Source: an uncultured bacterium (lineage in GTDB: Bacteria; Desulfobacterota; DSM-4660; Desulfatiglandales; CALKZT01). From it: a stretch of 45,676 nt of DNA. Within the stretch, counting starts at the first letter, position 1. Every line of letters begins with the position of its first letter. The stretch covers positions 1 to 45,676 of the forward strand of contig CALKZT010000008.1 in assembly GCA_938002815.1 (NCBI GenBank), in the 5' to 3' direction. Under the pieces are notes generated by a model. It had not been told where the DNA came from. It was given only the letters and a program-made list of their open reading frames with translations, and searched no databases. Shown piece after piece: positions 1 through 10,800 of this stretch. Made by a program: the position numbers and the translations under genes.

Positions 1-76
1 CCTCTGCATAGCCATTTGGCATCCAAAAGATGGCAAGTAGGCCGACAAAACAAACCACATAAAGCAATTTCTTCAT
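1..76 (-). CDS. N-terminal fragment of a secreted protein (cut by window edge)
   Basis: The first 25 codons of a minus-strand gene are visible before the window ends. They read MKK followed by a hydrophobic stretch (LLYVVCFVGLLAIFW) and MPNGYAE, a typical Sec signal peptide with a likely cleavage after GYA. A strong ribosome binding site (TAAGGAGGTTAG, on the plus strand at about 77-90) sits just upstream, which fixes the start. The mature protein lies outside the window, so no function can be given. It follows the 267-residue membrane protein gene on the same strand, about 65 bases downstream of its stop, and may be cotranscribed with it. Confidence 0.7.
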   Translation of the reverse strand, partial: MKKLLYVVCFVGLLAIFWMPNGYAE

Positions 77-141
77 TCCTAACCTCCTTAATCGGTTTTT
101 TATGGATCTTAAAAGTGAGAAGGCCATTACCTTGTAGAAAC

Positions 142-945
142 TCACTTGAACAGATACTTACGGCCAAAGAGAAAGATCCCAGATACAATGATCAGAACAA
201 TTAGCCCCCTCTTTAAAAAAGATGGGCCTTTTAATTTCGGCTCCTGGCCTCTCGAAAAAGTCTCCTGGGACCCTCCTGATTCTATCTCCGACCTGCTACT
301 ACCTACTCCTGGATCACCCCCTTTCGTCATCCCATCAGATTCTTTCAGGCTCTGGCCCTTCGAGACCCCCTTGGAAACCACGGCCGACACTTGTGGATTT
401 TCCTTATCCTGCCTCTGGGAGCTCTCCTTCTGGATCACTCCCTCTTGTTTTCCCACCTGTGGGGAGCTATATCCTCCCTGCTCATTTTGAGTCTCAGGTC
501 CCTTCTTCACCTCCCCAGAGGGATCCATACCCTTTCCAGCATCCCCCAAAGACCACTTCGAGGCAGCCTTAGAGGCCTCATTTATTCCCTCTAAGTCTGT
601 CTTCTCCCTCTCAGGCTGGAAAACACTGATCCCGCCTGCTCCAGGGGTAGCTCTTATTATTTCCTCTGCATCCCTCTTTATCCTCTCGTCTATCTCTTTG
701 ATCTCTGGGGGAAGGTTATCTCTCTGCTCCTGGTTCCCTTTCCCATAGGGTATACCAGGCACAGGAGGTGTCTCCACGTAAAATTCCTGTTTGGCACCTT
801 GTTGCGTCCTCCAACCCCCTTGGGCCGCCTCCAAGGAAGGAGGCAAATAAAGATCCTGCCAACAGATGAAAAAGAGGACTGACACAATTGCTACGGTTAC
901 CCAGCCCGTAAACCTTCCTCCAGCAGCTACATTCCTCAAACTCAT
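142..945 (-). CDS. Hypothetical protein with two membrane segments and a disordered middle
   Basis: A 267-residue protein that I do not recognise. It has a hydrophobic segment near the N-terminus (residues about 14-30) and a second at the extreme C-terminus (about 245-262) followed by the basic tail FGRKYLFK. Between them lies a long low-complexity region rich in Gly, Ser, Glu, Lys and Gln that is probably disordered. The short terminal hydrophobic segment with a basic end resembles C-terminal anchor or sorting tails, but I see no diagnostic motif such as PEP, GlyGly or LPxTG. GGAGGG lies two bases upstream of the ATG. It is in the same orientation as the large secreted proteins upstream, separated from them by a terminator-like hairpin. 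Confidence 0.65.
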   Translation of the reverse strand: MSLRNVAAGGRFTGWVTVAIVSVLFFICWQDLYLPPSLEAAQGGWRTQQGAKQEFYVETPPVPGIPYGKGNQEQRDNLPPEIKEIDERIKRDAEEIIRATPGAGGISVFQPEREKTDLEGINEASKAASKWSLGDAGKGMDPSGEVKKGPETQNEQGGYSSPQVGKQEGVIQKESSQRQDKENPQVSAVVSKGVSKGQSLKESDGMTKGGDPGVGSSRSEIESGGSQETFSRGQEPKLKGPSFLKRGLIVLIIVSGIFLFGRKYLFK

Positions 946-1158
946 ATCCCTCCGTAAAGGCCAAATCTAAATTGATTCCAAATTCTGGTCAACAAAATAA
1001 TGTAAAAGGATCTGCTCCCCATTTAGTGACCACTCTTCCTCAAGAGACCATTCAAGGACCTAAGCAACATCAGTTATCCTATGCCCTAAATAAGCCCTAT
1101 AGATTTCTGTCTACTCAGATACTCCAAACTATCCAATGAACCCAAGGCCCAAAAGGAG
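946..1158. other. Intergenic stretch without recognisable gene
   Basis: Between the 267-residue membrane protein gene and the terminator of the upstream gene I see no open frame with a ribosome binding site, no RNA fold and no repeat. It presumably holds the promoter of the membrane protein gene, but no convincing -35/-10 pair was found. Confidence 0.4.
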
Positions 1159-1190
1159 CACCCACAGGGGTAGAAGTACCCCTGTGGGTG
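1159..1190 (-). terminator. Intrinsic terminator after the 1258-residue secreted protein gene
   Basis: A perfect 14-bp stem (CACCCACAGGGGTA pairing with its complement) with the four-base loop GAAG lies eight bases beyond the stop codon of the gene ending at 1199. On the minus strand it is followed by a weak T-containing stretch (CTCCTTTTGG). The position and stem strength support termination. Confidence 0.7.
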
Positions 1191-1198
1191 GGTTGGCT

Positions 1199-4100
1199 TT
1201 ATTCAGACCTGATGGCAGGCTTCCACCACCAGTACTCACCCCAGGTAGTGAAAGGCAGATTGCTATCCTCGTTCTTGATCTTGATCTCGTCCACTGCCCA
1301 CCCCCTGAAGCCGTTGAATAGGCTATCCTTGGAGTCGAAGTAGAACCTGATCTTGATCTTGTGGCCTGCAAATGGGTTCAGGTTGGCGGTGATCTTCACC
1401 CAGATAGGGACTGCATCATTGCCACCAGAGCTATAGTTGATGTTCCAGGCCTGTATTGGCACCTCATAGTCAGGGTTCAACCAGGCAACAGTCTTCCATT
1501 CATTGGGCTCAAAGGTCACACCACCTAATTGGGTTGTTTGGGTGATGTCTGTTACAGTTACCTGGACCTTCATCTGATCAAATTGCCATTTGGCCACATC
1601 CACACTCTCTACCTCCCACCATGTTGCAAATTCAAGGGTGGCAAAGGAGAAAGCAGTTAGGTCTATCTGAGGGGATTCAAGTGTGCCCCACTTGTAGCCG
1701 TTGGATGTATTTTGGCCGGAATCGCTAAATGTCCAGGTGGTCTTACTCCCAAACCAGGCCACATTAGTCCCTTGGTATGCAGGCAACAGATTGGGTTTCG
1801 CATCAGTTTCACCCTCAGGAACAGGATAATCGATTCCTGGAATCGCGGCCGGACCCTTGGTCTCAGGATTTGTAATTAACCACCACTGGACATCAGCCAT
1901 ATCGTTGCCACCCACGGTCCAAATACCTGCCGTTCCAGAGATTTGTGTAGCATTGCTAAGCTCTAAAGCCCCTTCCCAAGTCTCAACCCACTCAAGGGCT
2001 GCTGCTTGTGTATAGGTAATAGGCTCAGGTTCTGCCCCTGGCTCTGGAGGTAGTTCCACAGGATCCATTGGGATATCCACCTGGGTTATCCAACCTTTCA
2101 GCAACGGATACTGGGTCCCCAAGAAGATGCTATTGGGGAGGTAGGCCATTGCATTGGCATAGATGCCCAAGAGACCATCCAACTGCGGATCCACAAAGGC
2201 AAAGAGGTAAGAGCCATCCTCTTTTGTGGTCTGTGTCTCCTCAAAGGCCATTGTGGTGTTGGGGATGATCTGGAGCTTGCCCACTATTAGGGTTGACAGG
2301 GGATCATCAGATTTTAGGTCAAACTCGGCATAAGACGTCTTATATTCCATCCCCACGGGTGGGAATGGATAACTTATCTCAAAGAGGATTTTAATACTTA
2401 CACCTTCTTCGAGATAGGCCTTTCCCTGGGCTACGTTAGGATCTTTCCAACCATTTTCTGGGGGGACCAAGAGTTTGAGGTAGTTCTTCTGAACCAGGTT
2501 GATAGCCTCTATGAACGGGAAGAATGCTATAGGTGCTGCCTCGGATTTGGCAAGTGTCTCTATCTCCCCTTCGTCTGCCTGTCCATCCCCATTAGCATCG
2601 TCCCAGGAGTTTATAAATACGGTCCAGGTATAAGTCTGGCCTGAAGTAACAGGTGCTGTGGCATAGTAGAAACCTAAGTCCTTGCCTCCGAAGACAGAAA
2701 CCTCACCTAACTTACCCTGGGCGAGAGAGGCTGTCTCATCCAATTTTGCCATATCAATGGTTATATCCAAATAGCCCTCTGCAGATTCCACATAGGTGTA
2801 GTTACTGAAGGGGTGTGTAACGGTTATCCGAACATCGTAAGTGCCAACAGGATTGGCACCCAACTTTGCTTTATACCCCTCGGACAAATTATTGTAGTCA
2901 TCAATGAGCTTTTTCTTCACCTGAGTTTTAGTCAGGGTATAGTGTGCCTTGCCCTCATCTACAGTAAACCAGTTAAATCCCTCACCCTGCTTTTTCACCT
3001 CCCACTTGTATGTGGCATCGGGATCCAGACCCACAGTTATGGTCTCTCCATCATCCACAATCTTGTCTAGGACAATTGGGTTCTTGAGGGTCACTTTTGC
3101 ACCCGCTATGCCGCCTTGGGCCTTGCCCTTTGTGCTGTCATAGACAACTCCGCCCACAGCGGCAGTATCAGGCAGCTCGGCGAGATTTACTGTTTTTTGC
3201 CCTTCCTCCAGGACATTAAAACTTGTTGTGCCGTCGAAGTAGCCATCCTTCTTTACGATAATACCAAGGTTAGGGTTATCGAAAGGCAAAATATACTTCA
3301 CCTTTGCCTTGCCATCCGGACCTGTCACTGCAAATTCATCGGAATTGTCTGTGAGTACCAGGGCACCTTTTACTGGCTGGCCATAGCTTTCATCTATCAC
3401 GGCACCCTTACCCTCTGTTCCCTCTGTTACGAGTTCATCGCCACTTGACTTTTTATAGAGGATACCTGCATTTGTAACTGTGACTTCCAGTTCACCCATA
3501 AGGTATTCCTGCTTGAATACAAATAGGAAAGGCACGAGCTTATCCACTATCTGAACACCTGGAGCAGGTGCGAGGTAATAAGCTGGTTTTCCCTCCTGTG
3601 TATCACCACCTGTCTTCTGTTGTGTGGTTTCGCTTAAAAGCTGCGCTTCTCCTACCACCGTATAGGCACCATTTTCATATGCAAGGAGCCATAAGCTTCC
3701 CATTGGAGGTGCCGTTTCGTCCCCACCACCCAAATACTTGTAAAGGGCCTCTCCGGTAAACTCACCTAAGAAGTTCTTTGCCTGGGGTACAACCTTCCCC
3801 TGAAAACCTGCTTCACCAATGCTTATGTTTTTGCCCTTTGAGTCCACAAAAGATACATCAGCTCCTGCCACAACCATAAATTTAGGGTCAAGGGCTTTCA
3901 CCTTGGCCACATTAGGTGGTGAAATGGGGGTCTTATAGGGTGTCACGGCCACTGTTATGTCTTTTGTAAGCTTTAGGTCTGTCACAGTGATAGAAGCCTT
4001 GCCGTCCCCACTGGAGATCTTCTTTGGAGTTGGTTTTCCCTGACCCTCTTCTGACGCTTTAAGTAACACCTTGTTTTTGTCCTGATCCTGGGCAAATAGA

Positions 4101-4975
4101 TACAGGCCACCTCCCTTTAGCTCAGAGGCAGATATGGTAAACTGAGCCCCAGAGCCTATGGTGATGATGGCATTTGCTGCCAGATTCTCAGGGAGCTTAA
4201 AATTCCCGTTTGAATCCGTTGTCCCTATCTTTTCTCCATTTACATACACATCTGCATTGGCAAGGGGTATGTAGGTGTTATCGCCTGTGGCCTTGTAGGC
4301 CTTTCCCACCTGAGGGGGTGTCTCTGTCACAGACCCGCCAGTGGAAGCATTTACCCAAAAACCATCTGTGGAGGAGATGGTGCTGAGAATCTTAAAACCC
4401 TTAGTATTTACATAGCTTGTAAGATCTGTCTCTTTAAAGGAAGGGATATAGACATTCCATTTAGCGTTTGTGGAATCCCAGCTCCAAAGGGAAACGGCAT
4501 TGATCCCTTGCTGGTTCAAGACGTTCAAAATAGCCGAAACGCTCGTCTGCTGATCACTCTTTAGCCCTATCAAGTTCCAACCCTTCACCAAGTCGTGCTT
4601 GTCGTTGGTTGGCTTACTTCCCTGAACTGTTATCTCTTTTTCGGTATTCTCGGAAGAGTTTACCCAAAAACCTTCCCCTGCGTATATGCTGGAGACGACA
4701 TCAAAACCCTTCCCGGTAGCATAGCTTTGGGTGGCCTCATCACCCTTTGAAAGATAAACACGCCACTTACTCTCGGATGCATTCCAGCTCCAAACACTGG
4801 CATAATTAAGCCCTGATAGCACGCTTGCTGGCGATTTATTATCGGCCTCGATCGGCAGATTTAGTAGATTCCAACCAGGTTTTATTGTCAACTTTATGGA
4901 TTCTGCCCCTGCCTGGGTCACAAAGGCCAGGCAAATCGCCAAGACTACTATTACCCCTAAAAAGCTCCTTTTCAT
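1199..4975 (-). CDS. Large secreted multidomain protein with duplicated GWNLL/GFWVN module
   Basis: A 1258-residue exported protein. A signal peptide occupies residues 1-24 (cleavage near QAGA|ES). Two copies of a module of about 80 residues follow (about 30-110 and 128-210), each with GWNLL or GWNLI, SVWSW or SLWSW, W(R/N)VY, KGF and GFWVN. Next come a carboxypeptidase-regulatory-like beta sandwich (VYVNGEKIGTTDSNGNF), further Ig-like or beta-sandwich segments, and a C-terminal jelly-roll-like region ending in GWAVDEIKIK, of the type found in immune-inhibitor-A and MAM-like modules. The same architecture recurs in the 1329-residue protein at 7900-11889. The start has the strong site AAGGAGGTAGTTC. 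A structural or adhesive cell-surface role is inferred; no catalytic motif is seen. Confidence 0.85.
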   Translation of the reverse strand: MKRSFLGVIVVLAICLAFVTQAGAESIKLTIKPGWNLLNLPIEADNKSPASVLSGLNYASVWSWNASESKWRVYLSKGDEATQSYATGKGFDVVSSIYAGEGFWVNSSENTEKEITVQGSKPTNDKHDLVKGWNLIGLKSDQQTSVSAILNVLNQQGINAVSLWSWDSTNAKWNVYIPSFKETDLTSYVNTKGFKILSTISSTDGFWVNASTGGSVTETPPQVGKAYKATGDNTYIPLANADVYVNGEKIGTTDSNGNFKLPENLAANAIITIGSGAQFTISASELKGGGLYLFAQDQDKNKVLLKASEEGQGKPTPKKISSGDGKASITVTDLKLTKDITVAVTPYKTPISPPNVAKVKALDPKFMVVAGADVSFVDSKGKNISIGEAGFQGKVVPQAKNFLGEFTGEALYKYLGGGDETAPPMGSLWLLAYENGAYTVVGEAQLLSETTQQKTGGDTQEGKPAYYLAPAPGVQIVDKLVPFLFVFKQEYLMGELEVTVTNAGILYKKSSGDELVTEGTEGKGAVIDESYGQPVKGALVLTDNSDEFAVTGPDGKAKVKYILPFDNPNLGIIVKKDGYFDGTTSFNVLEEGQKTVNLAELPDTAAVGGVVYDSTKGKAQGGIAGAKVTLKNPIVLDKIVDDGETITVGLDPDATYKWEVKKQGEGFNWFTVDEGKAHYTLTKTQVKKKLIDDYNNLSEGYKAKLGANPVGTYDVRITVTHPFSNYTYVESAEGYLDITIDMAKLDETASLAQGKLGEVSVFGGKDLGFYYATAPVTSGQTYTWTVFINSWDDANGDGQADEGEIETLAKSEAAPIAFFPFIEAINLVQKNYLKLLVPPENGWKDPNVAQGKAYLEEGVSIKILFEISYPFPPVGMEYKTSYAEFDLKSDDPLSTLIVGKLQIIPNTTMAFEETQTTKEDGSYLFAFVDPQLDGLLGIYANAMAYLPNSIFLGTQYPLLKGWITQVDIPMDPVELPPEPGAEPEPITYTQAAALEWVETWEGALELSNATQISGTAGIWTVGGNDMADVQWWLITNPETKGPAAIPGIDYPVPEGETDAKPNLLPAYQGTNVAWFGSKTTWTFSDSGQNTSNGYKWGTLESPQIDLTAFSFATLEFATWWEVESVDVAKWQFDQMKVQVTVTDITQTTQLGGVTFEPNEWKTVAWLNPDYEVPIQAWNINYSSGGNDAVPIWVKITANLNPFAGHKIKIRFYFDSKDSLFNGFRGWAVDEIKIKNEDSNLPFTTWGEYWWWKPAIRSE

Positions 4976-5230
4976 GAACTACCTCCTTTTAGTCTAAAAG
5001 TTTCCATATCTAAGCCCGTTAACCCCTTTTTCCCAGGATTTACTTTCCGCCTTAATCACCCCCTCCCTGATCACAAATTGGTTTTGAAATAGATCCAAGT
5101 CATTGGAGATCTCTACACCATATAATATATATGAGCTGACGGTTCTCCTCTTGAACCCAGCAATTAGTATTATATGCGTTAACCCTTATGGGTGGCACAC
5201 CAAGATACCTTGGTTGTTGAAATGCCTTCA
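4976..5230. other. Intergenic region between two secreted-protein genes
   Basis: Holds the ribosome binding site of the 1258-residue gene and a short inverted repeat (ACCAAG/CTTGGT near 5198-5213) that might act as a weak terminator for the protease-like gene upstream. No TGTGA-N6-TCACA palindrome is present here, unlike the regions upstream of the two sister genes. No coding potential was recognised. Confidence 0.4.
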
Positions 5231-7378
5231 TCATAGATCTATCTCACAGTTACCCAAAGAGTTCACCCAAAAGCCATCCCCAAAATAGAGCCTCTCTAAG
5301 GCCTCGAAACCTTTGGATTTCCCATAATCCCAAAAGGCATCCCCCAGATAAGGGATGTATACCTGCCAGGTGCCTTTGGACTTTGCCCACGTCCAAACCG
5401 ATACCACATCACATGCTGAAAAAAGTTCTTTTGGTGTAAATGAATCCAATACCCCAAGCCCCAAAAGGTTCCAACCCTTTCTCAAAGATAGGCTCTGCTT
5501 CTCTAAAGAGCCCCCTTGCAGCTCTAAGGATTCTTTCATATATAGCCAAACACCATCCGACTCTTGGAGAAATGTTATTTTTTTGAAGCCTGTCTTTTCC
5601 AAATACTGGTTAAGTAAAGCCTCCTCTTTATCCGGGAAAATGACATGCCACGTGCTCTTTTCAGGATCCCACTTCCACATATAGGAATACTTCCCCTCCA
5701 ACCATTCCAACTTAAGTTCCCCTACCTTAGGGGCACTCACCAGGTTCCACCCTTCCTTCAGATTTCCATCATAGAGGTTGTAGGCGACTTTGTAAAAGTA
5801 TCTTTCACCTGGATCAAAGTTTTGCTCGTCCTTTGGAAGGCCCACCACTACAATATAAAAAGATTTAACCCCTTCGGGCACGAGTTTAAAGAGCCTCCCT
5901 TCTTGTAGGTCCTTAAAGGCAACGAGGATAGGATTTGATTTCTCCCCCCCTTGGCCTTCCACAATGACGTACACCCTGAAATCTGGTTGGGTCTTTTTAA
6001 ATGAGTACAAATAGTCAAAATTCAAAAAAAGCCTGTTTGCCAAGGGAGCCTCGTTAGAACTTGTGGAAATTTTCATATAATTGGCTCCATAGGGGCCAGG
6101 TGCATAGCTATAGAGATCGACTGTTAGAGAATCTATGCTTGTCTTGTCGAGGTCAATGGATTGGTTTTTGAGGAGATAGATCTCTTTATATTTGAACCCA
6201 TCCTTATATGAATTCTTTACGTCTAAATTTCTGATTGCAAATTCTGTGTATGCATCTTTGAGGTTGTGAACTGGTCTCACATTCTGTTCCTTTAAAAACT
6301 TTGAAATGGCCTTTAAAGGACTCTTCGACTGCTCGGTATCCTCCCAAAGCCCCTTGATTATCTGAATCCCAAGAGGATCTTCCACATGGTGGAAATTCTC
6401 TGTCAGGTATTTCACAAATAGTACCCCGCCATAGTCAGAATATCCGCCTGAAAATAGGGAGTCCTCGGGGTAGTCAAGCCAATACTTTACATATTGCACA
6501 TAGTTGTCTATCTCTGGATAGACTGCATCCTCCATCCAGGTGGAAGTACTCTCTGCCAAAAATCTATGCTCTCCATCCAGGAGCTCTTTATAAGGGGCAT
6601 AGGCCAGTTGAACTGCATGAAAGAATTCATGTGCAAAGGTGACCTTGAGAACAGAAATGGGCATATTCTGGTTGATTAGTATGAATGGAACCCCATTTTG
6701 ATAAACTGAGGTAAGCCCGTAATAGTAAGTACCCAGCTTTATCTCAACATTAGTTGGGTACCCCGGCAGGATAGAGGAAATCACAGATGGATTGTATACC
6801 CCTGTGTTTGCAATGTATACATCTATGTAGTAGTAATCGCTCCATGGAGGGGCCTTAAAATGCCATTCATCCACTATCTTACCCCAGATGGATTCCAGGA
6901 TTCCGCCCCCATAGTCCATGCCAGGGTATGGTGTTGAAGGACTGTAAGGATCAGAACCCAAGAGATATTCTATAAAATTGGGATAGCCATCCCCATCTGA
7001 GTCCCCCCAGAGGTAATAGTAGGGACTATCTTTTTTTACATATGCCTGATAGTCCTTTCCCCAAATGAGCCTGAAATGCTCTGTATACACTATATTGGCA
7101 TTGGAAATACCCTGCGAGGCATCCACCAATCCAAGCAGGGCTGCTCCTTTAAAATTGGAGCCCACAGGATAGGGAAGGTAATAGGCACCGTAAATGGCCT
7201 TTTCTTCTGGGGTGAGCTGATCCCATTTTGCCCATATCTCTACCACCTCAAAGGTCAAGTCCCTGGGAGGTGGTAAACCCCCCTCCTTGGGGGTGAAGAC
7301 GTCGGCCCCCGATATTTCTACCCAGGTCAATAGGCCTACGCAGATTGCCATCACCGCAGCTATTCTTCTCCTGTCCAT
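5231..7378 (-). CDS. Secreted metalloprotease-like protein (MXAN_6640-type) with C-terminal GWNLL modules
   Basis: A 715-residue exported protein. A signal peptide covers about residues 1-25. A calcium-loop segment DSDGDGYPNFIEYLLGSDP (about 126-144) is of thrombospondin type 3 kind. The zinc motif HEFFH is at 250-254, with nearby glutamates (E276 in LAEST and E283 in WMED) as candidate third ligands, giving a gluzincin-like site. This arrangement matches the MXAN_6640 family of putative metalloproteases as I remember it. The C-terminal third carries two copies of the module found at the N-termini of the two large neighbours (GWNLV, WKWD, WHVIFP, then GWNLLGLG, SVWTW, WQVYIP, GFWVNS). A CRP-like palindrome lies 35 bases upstream. 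The stop is TGA at 5231-5233. Protease activity is inferred from the motif only. Confidence 0.8.
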   Translation of the reverse strand: MDRRRIAAVMAICVGLLTWVEISGADVFTPKEGGLPPPRDLTFEVVEIWAKWDQLTPEEKAIYGAYYLPYPVGSNFKGAALLGLVDASQGISNANIVYTEHFRLIWGKDYQAYVKKDSPYYYLWGDSDGDGYPNFIEYLLGSDPYSPSTPYPGMDYGGGILESIWGKIVDEWHFKAPPWSDYYYIDVYIANTGVYNPSVISSILPGYPTNVEIKLGTYYYGLTSVYQNGVPFILINQNMPISVLKVTFAHEFFHAVQLAYAPYKELLDGEHRFLAESTSTWMEDAVYPEIDNYVQYVKYWLDYPEDSLFSGGYSDYGGVLFVKYLTENFHHVEDPLGIQIIKGLWEDTEQSKSPLKAISKFLKEQNVRPVHNLKDAYTEFAIRNLDVKNSYKDGFKYKEIYLLKNQSIDLDKTSIDSLTVDLYSYAPGPYGANYMKISTSSNEAPLANRLFLNFDYLYSFKKTQPDFRVYVIVEGQGGEKSNPILVAFKDLQEGRLFKLVPEGVKSFYIVVVGLPKDEQNFDPGERYFYKVAYNLYDGNLKEGWNLVSAPKVGELKLEWLEGKYSYMWKWDPEKSTWHVIFPDKEEALLNQYLEKTGFKKITFLQESDGVWLYMKESLELQGGSLEKQSLSLRKGWNLLGLGVLDSFTPKELFSACDVVSVWTWAKSKGTWQVYIPYLGDAFWDYGKSKGFEALERLYFGDGFWVNSLGNCEIDL

Positions 7379-7412
7379 TTACATGAACCTACAACCCCCA
7401 TAAGGGGACGTC

Positions 7413-7428
7413 TGTGACATATGTCACG
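7413..7428. promoter_or_regulatory. CRP/FNR-family-like operator upstream of the metalloprotease-like gene
   Basis: TGTGACATATGTCACG fits the CRP-type pattern TGTGA-N6-TCAC(A/G) and contains the perfect 14-bp palindrome GTGACATATGTCAC. It ends 35 bases before the ATG of the minus-strand gene at 7378. A very similar site precedes the 1329-residue gene. The hairpin potential could also serve as a weak terminator for the 139-residue gene ending at 7454. Confidence 0.5.
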
Positions 7429-7453
7429 ACTTCAAAAAATTTTCTTGAACCCC

Positions 7454-7873
7454 TCATTTTTTCTTGGTAGGCCCTTTTTCCTTTATGCCAAACACAAAAT
7501 ATACTGGATCTGTGTAAAGCTCCCCACGAAAGTCCTTGTGCACATCAAAATAGGCCTCTTTCAGGATCAGCTCCTTGCCCTCTCCAAGATCCTTTTCGTA
7601 GAGTCCCTTAAAGAAATCTATATCCACCTGTGCCTTCTTTTTGAGCTCTTCACCCTCCTTAAGCTTGGCCATCTGTTTAAGTTCAATACCCTTGTGGACA
7701 ACTTGGGTCGCAGGAGGAACCAAGTGGAGATCAGGGACCAGCTTAACGCCATTTTTCCCCATTTGTTCCACATGATAGGCCTTTTTGGCCTCCTGGTCTT
7801 TCTCCCCAGCTAACAAAAGAGAACTCGCAAACACTAACAAAATAGATACCAAAGATACTCTAAGATAGGACAT
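7454..7873 (-). CDS. Small secreted hypothetical protein
   Basis: A 139-residue protein starting MSYLRVSLVSILLVFASSLLLAGEKD, with a clear signal peptide. The mature part is rich in Lys and Glu and unfamiliar to me (KLVPDLHLVPPATQVVHKGIELKQMAKLKEGEELKKKAQVDIDFFK in outline). It has no cysteine and no membrane segment after the signal. A GTG two codons upstream (7877-7879) is possible, but GGAGGT would overlap it, whereas it is seven bases from the ATG at 7873. The gene sits between two genes for GWNLL-module proteins on the same strand and could be cotranscribed with the 1329-residue gene, whose stop is 27 bases upstream. Confidence 0.75.
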   Translation of the reverse strand: MSYLRVSLVSILLVFASSLLLAGEKDQEAKKAYHVEQMGKNGVKLVPDLHLVPPATQVVHKGIELKQMAKLKEGEELKKKAQVDIDFFKGLYEKDLGEGKELILKEAYFDVHKDFRGELYTDPVYFVFGIKEKGPTKKK

Positions 7874-7899
7874 ACACACCTCCGAGGTTTAATTAAATT

Positions 7900-10800
7900 C
7901 TAATTACCTGGCACCAGTTTTATTGTTCCTTTATAAATTTTATTTTGGTCTAAGTCCATTACAGAAAACTCGCCACTTTTGATCCCTCCTTCTCCTGTAT
8001 CCGAAATAAAACCCCATCCAAATGAATTCACTCCGGAAGGTTCCTTAACATTGATATTAAGGGTTAACTCCTTGTAATAGCTGTCAAAATAACCTACCAC
8101 AACCATTTCCGAACCAAAGGCAGTGACATTAAAGGTAACATATTTATCTTGCTGAGCCAATACTGTCTTGCCCTGGAAACTTTCGCCGGCTATCTCATCT
8201 AAGGTATCTAAATCCGTTACAGTCACATTCTCTATAAAATAGTTGTAGCTGCCTTCCCATAAAACAGGTTTGGGCCCTTCAGGTATGTTTACCACATCTC
8301 CATAGCCAAAGTCTTTTGTGAGGAGCTGGAACGGATAATAGGACTCCACATCCTTTATAGAGACATCGTCAATAGCCCACCCCCTATATAGACTACCCGG
8401 GAGATTCTTGTGTATAAACCTAAACCTCAATTGTATCTTATGACCCCCAAATGGCTGGAGATTATACTCCATTGGTACCCATTCCAACAGGGTAGGATCC
8501 TCAGATCCAAAACCAAAACTTGTGCTCATGGGAGGCATGTAGACTGTCTTTGTCTCTGTCCCAGGTAAGATGCCAGCTACCCACTCTGCCAAGTTTGTAA
8601 GCCCATCTCCGTCAAGGTCTGAGTCAGGGTCTAAGCCTCCTAATTCGAGCATATCTGGGATGCCATCCTCATCTTCATCCCCACCATAGAATGAGCTAAA
8701 GTCAAATCCGTATAAGAGCATTGGATTAACCTGGGCCAGTGGGACAAATTCACCTTTCTTTAATTTTGTGCTTCCATATATACTCTCAATGGTAACTGCG
8801 TCCCCCTCCTTTAGGGTGTCATCCACTATGGCAATCTCAACTACCAAGCTTGCTGTCTTCGTGCTACTAACTTCAAACCATGTATTGAAGGTCAACACAG
8901 GAGAATCAAAATTTGTAAGATCATAAACTGGAGAAACGGTGACACCCTCAAGGTTTTTATTAGAGTAAACAGAGTCATAATAAGTCCCTTTGAAAGATCC
9001 ATTATTCATATTGCCAAACCAGTAAACTTTGGAGCCAGAAAATGGAGGAGGTAGTGTTATAATCTTTTTCTCCTTGGGTTTCTTATATGAAACCATTATA
9101 ACCGAACCATTTTGTATCGGATAGGTGTAATTCTCTGTGACTGCATACTTCCCGAAATCCCACCAAATATATATATCAGTACCTGTAAAATCACCAAGTG
9201 TAAAAAAGTCATACCCAGGGACTGTCTCATCAATATCATATAAAAATACTGTGAGAGACTTAGGTTGTCCATTTACTGTATATGTCAGTATGGCATTGTA
9301 TACTTTATACCAATCCGGATATGACAAGTCATTGTTCAGGGTGATATCGGTTACAGTCCCCTCTGTATCCTCCCATTCTTCAATACCCTGAGAGAAGTAC
9401 TCCATGACCTTGTTGTTTACCTGAACTGACTCGGGATTTTCCACCACCTGCCATTTGGTATCGCTATTGGCCACCTCAGCCCCTTCCACAAGTACCTTGC
9501 TCGTCCAACCTGTTAAGGGGCCTTCAAAACCCTCCTTTATATCTACAGAGGTGGGTTTTGGTTTTAATGAGATCTCTTTTAAAATTACGCTGCCTGTTCC
9601 AGAGATCTTCTCAAAGGGGGAGCTATAATAACCCTGCTTACTGGCAGATATTTGCAGAAAGGATAGAACAGATTTGGGAATCATGTAAAAAGAAAAACTG
9701 CCTGATTGGTCACTATACACCTCATAATAAGGGGCTGTACTAAAGCCTGGGAAGAGATCCACTAAGTTTTCACCCTGCTTGAAAAACATTGCATAGCCTG
9801 CACCCATTTCACTGTAGCTATTGGATTCACTATCACCAAATTGAACCACCAACTCAATAAAAAGAATAGCAAATTGCTCTGATTCCAAATTTGCGAGATT
9901 CTCGATCTCACTTAGAAATAATGTGTTTTTCCCTTTGCCTTTTATAGTCTTTAGGACGTTTTGATAATTGGAATCATATATTCGCCACTCATATAATGCA
10001 TTTTCATCCTTCCTTACTGTTACCCCATCTTTGGCCACTTTTATTTGATCTAATACAGATGGAGCTTTCAAAATAACTTTTGCATCTAAAATTGGATCGT
10101 TAGTATCAGAATCTTTTATCTTTCCTTCTATTTTCAAGACTTGCCCGAAAGACTTTAAGCTTATAGTTATGGGGTTGCTGACTTCATTCTTGGTGACAGT
10201 CTTGGTCTCTCCATAGTAACCATCTACCCATGTCAAAATGGTAAAATAATTTAGATCACCTTGTCCCTGATCCAGCAAAGTAATTTTGAAATCAAAATTC
10301 CCCTTGTCATCGGTTATGGCATATTCTGAGAAGCCATCCACCATTACATAAGCCCCAGGGATCCCATTTCCTGAATCCTTGTCCGTTACCTTGCCTTTCA
10401 AATTCAGCTGACCTGCAGATTTTTTGGAGGCAAGCAAGAACACAAAGGTGTGGAGCTGATTCAGAGGACTCCCTTCTCCAGATCTTATATACTCCTTTTC
10501 AACCACACCTTCCCCTGGCACCTTGTACCAACCCTCATTGCCCTTTGCAACCAGGACCAAAGTCCCCTCTTTCTTGTTAAGCTTTTCTTTAATATCCTCC
10601 ACTGAGTACTTGCCCAAAATCTTTTTTGTGCTTACTGTGATAACCCCTTGAAAACCTGCCTCCTCATTGGTAATGGGTTTGCCCTTTGAGTCCACCATCT
10701 CTACACTCGCCCCCCCCACTGGCACGGCCTCACCACCCAAGTCCAGCTTAGCTATCTCATCAAGCCCGGGTATCACATTAAGGGCCTTAAAGGGTGTAAC

